Shown: positions 1 through 7,248 of the stretch, in pieces
Numbering within the stretch: the first letter of the stretch is position 1
Layout of the letters: every line of letters begins with the position of its first letter
Assembly (NCBI GenBank): GCA_023389045.1
Contig: JAEWEZ010000143.1
Coordinates: 1 to 24,660, forward strand
From: Actinomycetes bacterium
Lineage (GTDB): Bacteria; Actinomycetota; Actinomycetes; Actinomycetales; Dermabacteraceae
Reading direction: 5' to 3'
Length of the DNA: 24,660 bases
The notes under the pieces: generated by a model
The model's database searches: none
The model's input: the letters and a program-made list of their open reading frames with translations, nothing else
Told to the model about the DNA's origin: nothing
Program-made: the position numbers and the translations under genes

Positions 1-89
1 CGAGCCGCGGTCCAGGCGGAAGAACCGAGGGTTCGCGGGGGAGTGGCCCGGGGAGGGGACCTCATCCAGGCAGGATTCAGGCAGACCTT

Positions 90-97
90 TATAAAAT
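90..97 (+). promoter_or_regulatory. possible -10 element upstream of the mrp operon
   Basis: A TATAAAAT-like stretch stands out in very GC-rich sequence about 42 bases before the preferred mrpA start. It resembles a sigma70/SigA -10 box. No convincing -35 hexamer is visible 16-18 bases upstream, so this is a weak call resting on base composition and position only. Confidence 0.3.
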
Positions 98-138
98 GCA
101 AACATCCCCTTGCCCGCCAGGACCACGGACGGAGCCGC

Positions 139-3072
139 GTGTACCTGATCCTCCTCGCCCATCTCGTGGCCGCCCTGCTCGGGCCGGTCCTGGTGCGAAC
201 GATGGGCAGGAACGCGTTCTATCTGCTGGCGCTGGTGCCGGCGGGCAGCACCGCCTATCTGGCAACCCTCTCGCCGACGGCGCTCGCCACGGCGCCGCGT
301 GAACAGGCCACCGCCTGGATCCCCCAGTTCGGCATCGACCTCGCCTTCCGCCTGGACCCCCTGAGCTGGGTCATGGCCATGATCGCCACCAGCATCGGCA
401 CCCTGGTGCTGGCCTATTGCGCGCGGTACTTCAAAAACTCCGAACCGGGCCTGGGGCGTTTCGCCGGCGTGCTCACCGCTTTCGCGGGAGCGATGACGGG
501 GCTCGTGCTCTCTGATGACGTCATGATGCTGTACGTCTTTTGGGAGCTGACCACCGTCTTCTCCTATCTGCTCATCGGGCATTACATGGACAAACAGTCC
601 TCCCGTCGTGCCGCGATGAACGCCCTCATCTCCACCACCGCCGGTGGCCTCGCCATGCTCGTGGGCCTGCTGATGCTCGCGCATCGGGCAGGGTCCATGC
701 GTCTTGCCGACATCGTCATGAGCCCCATGTGGGCCGACGGTGGCCCCTACCTAGTCATCGCTCTGCTCGCGGTGATGGCGGGCGCGGCCTCGAAGTCGGC
801 GCTCGTGCCCACCCACTTCTGGCTCCCCGGGGCGATGGCGGCACCCACGCCGGTCTCCGCCTACCTGCACGCTGCGGCGATGGTCAAAGCCGGTGTGTAC
901 CTGATCCTGCGCTTCGGGCCTGCCCTGGCGTACCTGCCCACGGTGGCGCTGCTGATCGCCGCGGTCGGTGCCGCCACCATGATTCTGGGCGGCTGGCGTG
1001 CCCTGCGGCAGACCGATATCAAGCTCCTGCTCGCCTACGGCACGGTGTCCCAGCTCGGCTTCCTCAGCGCGATCGCGGCTCTCGGCACCCACGACGCCCT
1101 TTTCGCCGCGACCGCCATGCTGATCGCCCACACGCTCTTCAAGGCACCCCTGTTCATGGTGGTGGGCATCGTGGATAAGAAATGCGGCACCCGCGACCTG
1201 CGCCTGCTGTCCGGAGTGTGGCGAGTTGCCCCGATCATCGCGCTGATTGGCACGGTCTCGGCGGCCTCCATGGCGGCGCTGCCGCCGCTTTACGGCTTCA
1301 TCGCGAAGGAAGCGGTCTTCACGGCCCTGTGGGAACGCGGTGGGGCGCAGCGACTGCTGCTGATCGCGCTGGTGGCTGGTTCCGTACTCACGGTCGCGTA
1401 TTCCTGGCGTTTCGTGATTGGCGCGTTCGGGCGCGCACCGGGCGCCCCGCCAGCGGCGGCGGTGAGCGTTCCGCTCCTTTTCTGGCTCCCGCCTGCGGTG
1501 ATTGCGGCCTTCAGCGTGGCACTCGTAGCGCTCACCGGCCCGATGGAAGAGGTCGTGGCAGCGGTTGCGGCCACCATCCCCGCCGCCACCGCCCATGCGC
1601 ATCTCGTGGTCATCCCGCACCTGGGGGTGCCGCTGCTGCTCTCGGCCGTCACCCTGGGCCTTGGCGCCCTGCTCATCGCCTGCGCCCGCCCCTTCTCCCG
1701 CCTGCAAGAGCGCATCTCCCCGCAGACCTGGGGGCAGGGGGAGCTTCGCGAATGGGTGGATGCCGAGCGCGGTTTCCGCCGCCTGATGCGTGGCACCGAC
1801 GCGGTCGCGGTGACGGTCACCCCGCTCTTCCAGCGCGGTTCGCTTCCCTTCACCCTCGGCACGATGCTGCTTGTGCTGATCGCGATGGTCACGCCGATTG
1901 CGGTGGGGCGCACGCCGCTTCCCGGGAATCTGGTTCTCTTCCATCACCCGCTGGAGCTGCTCCTGGTTCCTCTCGCTATCGCCGGGGCGATCGGAGCGGC
2001 CCGGTCCCGTCGGCGGCTGCGAGCCGTGTTCCTCATCTCCGTGACGGGTTACGTTGCAGCGCTCCTCTTCATGGTCGCGGGCGCCCCGGACGTGGCAACC
2101 ACGCAGGTGCTCGTCGAAACCGCCATGACCGTCGTGCTCGTTCTCGTGGTGCGGCGTCTGCCGATCCACTTCTCGCGCCGCCCCCTGCGTTTTGGGGCGC
2201 TCGGTCGCTGGAGCATCGCGATTGGCACCGCGACGGTGCTGTGCGGGGCGGCGCTGTACGGGGCCGCGGCCCGTCGGACCGCACCCCTCGGGCCGACGAT
2301 GGTGGAACCGGCTTACACCGTCGGTGGCGGGCACAACGTGGTCAATGTGACCCTGGTCGATGCCCGCGTCTGGGACACCATGGGTGAAATCGGCGTGCTC
2401 CTCGTGGTGGCCACCGGCGTTGCCTCCCTCATCTTCGTCACCCGACGGGAGCAGAGCATCTCGCGAGTGGGAGACATGGCCGAAACCACCTCGATCTGGC
2501 GCCGCAGCGCCGACCCGTCGATCCCGCGTAACGCCCTGAACTTCGACGTGCGCCCCGAGGAAGTCACCGGCGGTAACCGCTGGCGCACCTGGCTCTCGGC
2601 CGGGCTCACCCTCGCCCCGGAGCGCCGCATGGTGATTTTCGAGGTCATCACGCGAATCACCTTCCCGCTGATGATGATGCTCTCGCTGTACCTGCTCATG
2701 GCCGGGCACAACCATCCCGGTGGTGGTTTCGCGGGCGGCCTCGTCGCAGGGCTCGCCCTGGCGCTGCGCTACCTGGCCGGGGGCCGCTATGAACTGAGTG
2801 AGGCGGCACCCGTGCAGGCCGGCCTGGTGCTCGGGCTCGGCATGGCGATTGCGCTCTCGGCTGCGGTGCTCCCGCTCGCCTTCGGCGGCACGATCTTCGC
2901 CTCCGCCACCCCGGTGGTGCATGTGCCGCTCCTGGGCGAACTGCACTTCCCGAGCGCGCTCATCTTCGATGTGGGCGTCTACCTGGTGGTCCTCGGCGTG
3001 ATGCTCGACTTCCTGCGTTCCCTCGGCTCCCAGATCGACCAGCAGCAGGAGGCGCAGAGCGATGACAGTTAG
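139..3072 (+). CDS. mrpA: Na+/H+ antiporter subunit MrpA with fused MrpB domain
   Basis: Largest subunit of the multi-subunit Mrp (Mnh) cation/proton antiporter, an integral membrane complex related to complex I that exchanges Na+ (or K+) for H+ and supports pH and salt homeostasis. About 977 aa from the preferred GTG start, which has GGAG four bases upstream. The frame is open back to a GTG at 43, but that 32-residue extension is hydrophilic and unlike the family. The N-terminal NuoL-like half shows the complex I signature 'FWELTTVFSYLLIG' with its key Glu (about residue 136), followed by 'ASKSALVPTHFWLP' and 'MVKAGVYLILR' with the conserved membrane lysines (about 219 and 250). A middle MbhD/DUF4040-like segment follows ('MVAGAPDVATTQVLVE'). 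The last 150 residues form an MnhB domain ('GHNHPGGGFAGGLVAGL'), so A and B are fused. It overlaps mrpC by 11 bp, indicating translational coupling. Confidence 0.95.
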   Translation: MYLILLAHLVAALLGPVLVRTMGRNAFYLLALVPAGSTAYLATLSPTALATAPREQATAWIPQFGIDLAFRLDPLSWVMAMIATSIGTLVLAYCARYFKNSEPGLGRFAGVLTAFAGAMTGLVLSDDVMMLYVFWELTTVFSYLLIGHYMDKQSSRRAAMNALISTTAGGLAMLVGLLMLAHRAGSMRLADIVMSPMWADGGPYLVIALLAVMAGAASKSALVPTHFWLPGAMAAPTPVSAYLHAAAMVKAGVYLILRFGPALAYLPTVALLIAAVGAATMILGGWRALRQTDIKLLLAYGTVSQLGFLSAIAALGTHDALFAATAMLIAHTLFKAPLFMVVGIVDKKCGTRDLRLLSGVWRVAPIIALIGTVSAASMAALPPLYGFIAKEAVFTALWERGGAQRLLLIALVAGSVLTVAYSWRFVIGAFGRAPGAPPAAAVSVPLLFWLPPAVIAAFSVALVALTGPMEEVVAAVAATIPAATAHAHLVVIPHLGVPLLLSAVTLGLGALLIACARPFSRLQERISPQTWGQGELREWVDAERGFRRLMRGTDAVAVTVTPLFQRGSLPFTLGTMLLVLIAMVTPIAVGRTPLPGNLVLFHHPLELLLVPLAIAGAIGAARSRRRLRAVFLISVTGYVAALLFMVAGAPDVATTQVLVETAMTVVLVLVVRRLPIHFSRRPLRFGALGRWSIAIGTATVLCGAALYGAAARRTAPLGPTMVEPAYTVGGGHNVVNVTLVDARVWDTMGEIGVLLVVATGVASLIFVTRREQSISRVGDMAETTSIWRRSADPSIPRNALNFDVRPEEVTGGNRWRTWLSAGLTLAPERRMVIFEVITRITFPLMMMLSLYLLMAGHNHPGGGFAGGLVAGLALALRYLAGGRYELSEAAPVQAGLVLGLGMAIALSAAVLPLAFGGTIFASATPVVHVPLLGELHFPSALIFDVGVYLVVLGVMLDFLRSLGSQIDQQQEAQSDDS

Positions 3073-3808
3073 CCTCACCCTGCTGCTCACCTGCGGCGTC
3101 TTGATCGCCTGCGGCATCTACCTGATGCTCGAACGCACTCTCTCGCGCATCATCCTCGGATTCGTGCTCGCCGGAAACGGCGTGAACCTTCTCTTCGTGG
3201 TCGCGGCCGGCCCGCCTGGGGTGCCACCCTTCGAGGGCACCGCCGCCCCCGAGGAGATGACCGACCCGCTGCCGCTCGCGATGGTGCTCACCGCCATCGT
3301 TATCACCCTGGGTATCACCGCCTTCGGTATGGCTCTGGCCTACCGGGCCTGGCAGCTTTTCGGTCACGACGAAGTTCCCGACGATGTGGAGGACCGTCGG
3401 GTGCTGCGCCGCTCCCGCCGTCGGCCCGGTGCCGAAGCGCCCTCCTGGAAGCGGCCCCTCACGGAGGAAGCCCGACGCGGTGCGCTCCTGCACTCCCAGG
3501 GCGTGGCACCGCAGGATCCGGAGGATGCACTCGAGGCGGTGGAGGACCTCGGCTCGGACCTCACCGGCGCCGAGGACGTTCCGCAGGATCACACCGAGGC
3601 CGACGAGGGCGAATCCCGTCGGCCCCCGACACCGCGCGAAAACCCGTCGGCCGCAGAGTCCCCGTCGGCCGCAGAAACATCGGCCGCCCCAGAACCGTCG
3701 GCAGCCCATCCGCACCAGCACCATCACGAAGCCGACCACCACCACACCCCCGGCGCAGGCCCCGCCACCGACGCCGACCACGACGCCCGGGAGGAGGACC
3801 ACGCATGA
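3062..3808 (+). CDS. mrpC: Na+/H+ antiporter subunit MrpC with long His/acid-rich tail
   Basis: NuoK-like small subunit of the Mrp antiporter. Residues 1-105 carry the expected three membrane helices with the family signature 'GFVLAGNGVNLLFV'. The usual MrpC is about 110-150 aa; this one is 248 aa. The extra roughly 135 residues are hydrophilic: a basic stretch (about 113-130), an acidic region, an in-frame Pro-Ser-Ala-Ala-Glu repeat, then a histidine-rich end ('HQHHHEADHHH') and an acidic terminus. The tail has no recognisable domain and should lie outside the membrane, probably in the cytoplasm. The ATG lies inside the end of mrpA, and the stop overlaps the mrpD start (ATGA), so expression is coupled. 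The His-rich end could bind metal, but that is inference. Confidence 0.93.
   Translation: MTVSLTLLLTCGVLIACGIYLMLERTLSRIILGFVLAGNGVNLLFVVAAGPPGVPPFEGTAAPEEMTDPLPLAMVLTAIVITLGITAFGMALAYRAWQLFGHDEVPDDVEDRRVLRRSRRRPGAEAPSWKRPLTEEARRGALLHSQGVAPQDPEDALEAVEDLGSDLTGAEDVPQDHTEADEGESRRPPTPRENPSAAESPSAAETSAAPEPSAAHPHQHHHEADHHHTPGAGPATDADHDAREEDHA
3643..3711 (+). repeat. in-frame 18-bp tandem repeat in the mrpC tail
   Basis: Units starting CCCGTCGGCCGCAGA at 3643 and 3661 are 18 bp apart. They are followed by two diverged units (from 3679 and 3697) that keep the TCGGC core. They encode Pro-Ser-Ala-Ala-Glu-Ser/Thr type hexapeptides. The seed word CCCGTCGGC recurs in intergenic DNA elsewhere in the window. 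Confidence 0.7.
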
Positions 3809-5367
3809 GCATCGAGATGCTGCTGGCCCTGCCGGTGCTGCTTCCCTTCGGCGGCGCGGCCGTGGCGCTGCTACTTCGCCACCACCCGCGCGCCCAGCTC
3901 AGCCTCACCATCACCACCCTGGTCGCGATCCTCGTGGTGGCCGTGGTGCTCGGCGTGCACGTGAACTCCGACAGCGTGCTCGTGCTGCAGATCGGCAACT
4001 GGACCCCGCACCTCGGCATCGTGCTCGTAGCCGACCGACTCGCCGCGCTCATGCTGCTGGTCTCCTCCGCCGTGACGCTCGCGGTGCTCGTCTACTCCAG
4101 CGCCCAGGCGGTGGATGAAAACCGCCGCGGCACACCGATGGCGATCTACCACCCCACCTATTTGGCGCTCGTCGCGGGCGTTTCCATGGCCTTCCTCGCG
4201 GGCGACCTGTTCAACCTCTACGTGGCCTTCGAGGTGCTTCTCGCGGCGAGTTACGTGCTGCTCACCCTGGGCGGTTCCGCTAGCCGCATCCGTGCCGCCA
4301 CCACCTACGTGATCGTCTCGATCCTCTCCTCGCTGATTTTCCTCGCGGCGGTGGCGGCGATTTATGCGGCCGTCGGCACCGTCAATATGGCCGAACTCGC
4401 GGTACGGCTGGACCAGCTCCCCGCCGGCACCCGCATGATCCTCGAACTCACCCTGCTCACCGCCTTCGGGATCAAAGCCGCGATCTTCCCGCTGAGTGCC
4501 TGGCTGCCAGACTCCTACCCGACCGCGCCCGCGCCCGTCACCGCCGTCTTCGCCGGCTTGCTCACCAAGGTGGGCATCTACGCGATCATCCGCACCGAAA
4601 CACTGCTTTTCCCCGAATCGCACACCCAGAGCCTGATGCTCATCGCGGCCGGGGCAAGCCTGCTGGTGGGGATCCTCGGCGCGGTCGCCCAGACCGACCT
4701 CAAACGTGTTCTCTCCTTCACGCTCGTCTCCCATATGGGTTTCATGCTCTTCGGCATCGGCATCACCACACGCCTGAGCATGGGCGCGACGATCTACTAC
4801 GTGGCCCACCACATCACCGTGCAATCCACGCTGTTCCTCGCGGCCGGCCTGATCGAACAGCGTGGGGGCACCACCAATCTGGTGCGTCTTGGGGGCCTCG
4901 CGAAACTTGCCCCGCTGATCGCCGTGCTGTTCTTCATCCCCGCCATGAACCTTGCCGGGATCCCGCCGCTCTCGGGGTTCATCGGCAAGGTTGGCCTCAT
5001 CGAAGCCGGTATCGAACGCGGCACCGGGGAGGCCTGGGCGCTCGTCATTATCAGCGTGGTGACCAGCCTGCTCACCCTGTACGCGGTCGCGAAGATCTGG
5101 AACCGCGCCTTTTGGCAGGAACCCGATGAGGATGTGCGAGAGAACTCCACCCCGATCCCGCGGGTCATGCTCGGTTCGACCGCTGCGCTCGTCATCTTTT
5201 CCCTGGGTCTGACGCTCTTTGCCGGGCCGCTGCTGCGCTTTAGCGACCAGGCCGCCTACGCGGTACTCCATCGCGACCCGTATGTGGGGGCCGTGCTGGG
5301 CGACGAGGCCGCCGACCAGCTTGTCTACAGCATCGACGATGAGGGCAGGAAGGTGGTCTCGCGATGA
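3805..5367 (+). CDS. mrpD: Na+/H+ antiporter subunit MrpD
   Basis: NuoM/NuoN-like proton-translocating subunit of the Mrp antiporter, 520 aa, a normal length for the family. It is polytopic throughout. Conserved residues are in place: Glu143 in 'NLYVAFEVLLAASYVLL', Lys224 in 'FGIKAAIFPLSAWLPDSYPTAP' and Lys255 in 'LLTKVGIYAIIR'. The Proton_antipo_M core runs from about residue 125 to 420, with 'SHMGFMLFGIG' and 'AGIPPLSGFIGK' typical of the superfamily. It starts within the mrpC stop (4-bp overlap) and its stop overlaps the mrpE start by 4 bp, so subunits are probably made in proportion. It is distinguished from NuoM/NuoN by operon context with mrpE, F and G. Confidence 0.95.
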   Translation: MSIEMLLALPVLLPFGGAAVALLLRHHPRAQLSLTITTLVAILVVAVVLGVHVNSDSVLVLQIGNWTPHLGIVLVADRLAALMLLVSSAVTLAVLVYSSAQAVDENRRGTPMAIYHPTYLALVAGVSMAFLAGDLFNLYVAFEVLLAASYVLLTLGGSASRIRAATTYVIVSILSSLIFLAAVAAIYAAVGTVNMAELAVRLDQLPAGTRMILELTLLTAFGIKAAIFPLSAWLPDSYPTAPAPVTAVFAGLLTKVGIYAIIRTETLLFPESHTQSLMLIAAGASLLVGILGAVAQTDLKRVLSFTLVSHMGFMLFGIGITTRLSMGATIYYVAHHITVQSTLFLAAGLIEQRGGTTNLVRLGGLAKLAPLIAVLFFIPAMNLAGIPPLSGFIGKVGLIEAGIERGTGEAWALVIISVVTSLLTLYAVAKIWNRAFWQEPDEDVRENSTPIPRVMLGSTAALVIFSLGLTLFAGPLLRFSDQAAYAVLHRDPYVGAVLGDEAADQLVYSIDDEGRKVVSR

Positions 5368-5900
5368 TCCAGCGCCTTGCCGATCTGCGCCGCAGCGGCC
5401 TCGGCCTGCTCGGGGCCGTGGCCTTCTGGTGCCTGCTCTGGGGCGGTATCGACCTCAAAAACGTGCTCGGTGGACTCGTGGCCGCCGTCCTCGTCTTCCT
5501 GCTGTTTCCCATGCCCTCCCCGGGCCGGGAAATCACGCTCCGGCCCTGGGCGGCACTCGTTTTTCTGGTGCGTTTCCTCGTGGACCTGGTCTTCTCCTCG
5601 ATCCAGGTGGGCTGGTATGCGATCCGACCGGCCGCTCAGCCACCCAGCTCCGTGGTCGCGGTGACTCTCGCCTCCCGCTCGGATCTCTTCCTCACCTTCA
5701 CCGCGGTGCTGTGCACCCTCATCCCCGGCTCCGTGGTGGTCGAGGCGCAGCGCTCCACCGGAACCCTTTTCCTGCACGCCTTCGGTGCGGGCACCGAGGA
5801 GCAAGTCGAGGACGTTAAGAAACGCACCCGCGAACAGGAGGAACGTCTGCTGCGTGCCTTTGCGCGACGCGAGGTTCTCGAGGAAGCGGGGCTGCGATGA
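5364..5900 (+). CDS. mrpE: Na+/H+ antiporter subunit MrpE
   Basis: MnhE-family subunit of the Mrp antiporter, 178 aa. Two or three membrane helices occupy residues 14-80 (for example 'LLGAVAFWCLLWGGIDLKNV'). The diagnostic 'LCTLIPGSVVVEA' segment, the family's LxPGTxxxE-like motif, comes at about 115-130. The protein ends in a charged, probably helical tail of about 35 residues ('KKRTREQEERLLRAFARRE'). The ATG overlaps the mrpD stop by 4 bp, and the stop overlaps mrpF by 4 bp. The role is structural, in assembly of the antiporter; it has no complex I counterpart. Confidence 0.93.
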   Translation: MIQRLADLRRSGLGLLGAVAFWCLLWGGIDLKNVLGGLVAAVLVFLLFPMPSPGREITLRPWAALVFLVRFLVDLVFSSIQVGWYAIRPAAQPPSSVVAVTLASRSDLFLTFTAVLCTLIPGSVVVEAQRSTGTLFLHAFGAGTEEQVEDVKKRTREQEERLLRAFARREVLEEAGLR

Positions 5901-6442
5901 CGGGTTTTGAGATCGCCCTGCTGGTTCTTGCCGGGGTGCTGTGCCTTGCGGCGCTCCCGGTCGCGCACCGGATGGTTGTCGGCCCGACGATCCTGGATCG
6001 TGCGGTTGCCACCGACATGCTCGTGGTCATGGTGGTGATCGGGCTCGGCCTTTACACGGCCTGGTCGGGAGCCGAATGGGCGGGTGTGTCGATGCTCGCG
6101 CTCTCGGGCCTCGCCTTCATCGGTACGGTCACGGTGGCACGCTTTGTGGCGCGTGAAGAACCCCGGATGGGTAGCGCGCAGGGAGGCGAGAACGGTTCCG
6201 ATGCGCACGGGGAGAGTGCCGCCTCGGGTCAGGGCCGGCGGGCCTCGCAGCTCAGCACGGAGACGAGCGAGTTCTTCTCCATCCGCCCCGATGATTTCCC
6301 CAGCGTCGAGAACCGCAGCTCCTCGACGGGAGCGGCAGGCGCCGGCCGCCAGAGCGAGCGCAGGCAGACCACCCCGTCGGCCCCCTCCCGCCCCCGCCGC
6401 GGCACGCATACCCGCGCGCCCCGTGAGGAGGACAGGCGATGA
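5897..6442 (+). CDS. mrpF: Na+/H+ antiporter subunit MrpF with long hydrophilic tail
   Basis: MnhF/PhaF-family small membrane subunit. The first 90 residues hold three helices and the family signature 'GPTILDRAVATDMLVV'. MrpF is usually about 90 aa; this one is 181. The added roughly 90 residues are polar, Ser/Gly/Glu-rich and then Arg/Pro-rich, ending 'APREEDRR', with no recognisable domain. Its DNA includes a CCCGTCGGC word at 6373. ATGA overlaps join it to mrpE and mrpG. The membrane part is clearly MrpF; the tail function is unknown and is probably cytoplasmic. Confidence 0.92.
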   Translation: MTGFEIALLVLAGVLCLAALPVAHRMVVGPTILDRAVATDMLVVMVVIGLGLYTAWSGAEWAGVSMLALSGLAFIGTVTVARFVAREEPRMGSAQGGENGSDAHGESAASGQGRRASQLSTETSEFFSIRPDDFPSVENRSSSTGAAGAGRQSERRQTTPSAPSRPRRGTHTRAPREEDRR

Positions 6443-7035
6443 GCGCAGTGCAGATCGTGGCGATAGTGCTGATGTCCCTCGGCGTGCTCCTGGCCGTGGT
6501 GGCGGTGATCGGGGTGCAGCGTTTCAACAATGTGCTCGGCAGGATGCACGCCTCCTCGAAACCGCAGACCCTCGGGCTGATCCTCACCCTGCTGGGTGTT
6601 TCGCTCGTGGTCGAATCCTGGTCGCTCATCGGCATGATGCTTCTGGTGCTCCTCGCGCAGATGCTCACCGTTCCGGTGGCGAGCGTGATGGTGGGGCGTG
6701 CCGCTTTCCGCCGCGGTTTCGTGCGCGGCGGGGAATACGCCATCGACGAGCTCAGCCCGCGACTTGCCGATCCCGATGAGGGAGAGGACGACGACGAAGA
6801 CGGCTTCGTGGACGAGTTCGAAGGCGATGAGGACGGCACCATCGCCGCGCAGAGCGAGGACCGTTTCCCCGAGAACGTGGTTCCTGAGGCGGCAGACACC
6901 GGCAGCCTTGCCTTCTCCAACTGGGATGAGCCCGAACCCGATTACCGCCCCGATGAGGACATGATCGACGTGGACCTCGAGGATGAGACAGAACGCGAAG
7001 CCGTCGAAACCGTCGAAAAAGACCGTCGGGACTAA
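6439..7035 (+). CDS. mrpG: Na+/H+ antiporter subunit MrpG with long acidic tail
   Basis: MnhG/PhaG-family subunit closing the Mrp operon, 198 aa against a usual 110-130. Three membrane helices lie in residues 4-92, with the family motif 'GRMHASSKPQTLGLIL' at about 34-50. The remaining roughly 100 residues are strongly acidic ('DPDEGEDDDEDGFVDEFEGDEDG' region) with no known domain. The start overlaps the mrpF stop by 4 bp. The stop codon lies in the first recognisable unit of a 17-bp tandem repeat, so repeat growth or loss could change the C-terminus. Confidence 0.93.
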   Translation: MSAVQIVAIVLMSLGVLLAVVAVIGVQRFNNVLGRMHASSKPQTLGLILTLLGVSLVVESWSLIGMMLLVLLAQMLTVPVASVMVGRAAFRRGFVRGGEYAIDELSPRLADPDEGEDDDEDGFVDEFEGDEDGTIAAQSEDRFPENVVPEAADTGSLAFSNWDEPEPDYRPDEDMIDVDLEDETEREAVETVEKDRRD

Positions 7036-7141
7036 GAACCAGACGCGAGGACCAAACCGGCGCGAGGACCAAACAGACGCGACTCAGAACCGAACGGCGC
7101 CGATAAACAGACGCGACGACGAAACAGACGCGGCCGCAGCG
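7023..7141. repeat. degenerate 17-bp tandem repeat after mrpG
   Basis: Units of exactly 17 bases start at 7023, 7040, 7057, 7074, 7091, 7108 and 7125. The clearest unit is CAGACGCGAGGACCAAA at 7040; 7057 differs only in its first bases, 7108 is close, and 7023 and 7091 are diverged. CAGACGCG recurs at 7040, 7074, 7108 and 7125, that is at spacings of 34, 34 and 17. The first unit contains the mrpG stop, and the last runs into the hairpin at 7132. No protein frame is plausible here. Confidence 0.8.
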
Positions 7142-7160
7142 GTTGATTACCGCTGCGGCC
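7132..7160. terminator. perfect 12-bp hairpin between convergent mrpG and fhs
   Basis: GGCCGCAGCGGT (7132-7143) is the exact reverse complement of ACCGCTGCGGCC (7149-7160), with a 5-base loop. It sits between convergent operons. No clear T-run follows on either strand, so it may act as a factor-aided or bidirectional terminator. A CCCGTCGGC word begins at its last base. Confidence 0.6.
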
Positions 7161-7179
7161 CCGTCGGCTCCCTCCCGAA

Positions 7180-7197
7180 CCCCGCTGCGCGGCGGGG
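7180..7197. terminator. short GC hairpin downstream of fhs
   Basis: CCCCGC / GCGGGG separated by six bases forms a compact hairpin about 50 bases past the fhs stop. It could contribute to termination together with the larger hairpin at 7132-7160. There is no U-tract. Confidence 0.35.
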
Positions 7198-7248
7198 CTC
7201 AGGAGGTGAGGCGATCAGAACAGGCTGAGGATCGCGACAGTCTCAGGA

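Noticed and set aside
751..3117. A 788-codon open frame on the minus strand across mrpA
   Set aside because: It is antisense to a clear membrane protein; its translation is His/Arg/Gly/Asp-rich low-complexity sequence typical of shadow frames in high-GC DNA.
3871..5271. A 466-codon minus-strand open frame across mrpD
   Set aside because: Same shadow pattern; no start signal, no domain, and it is fully antisense to mrpD.
139..7035. Respiratory complex I (nuo) operon
   Set aside because: NuoL/K/M-like subunits are present, but MrpE, MrpF and MrpG and the fused MnhB domain identify an Mrp antiporter; no NADH- or quinone-binding subunits occur.
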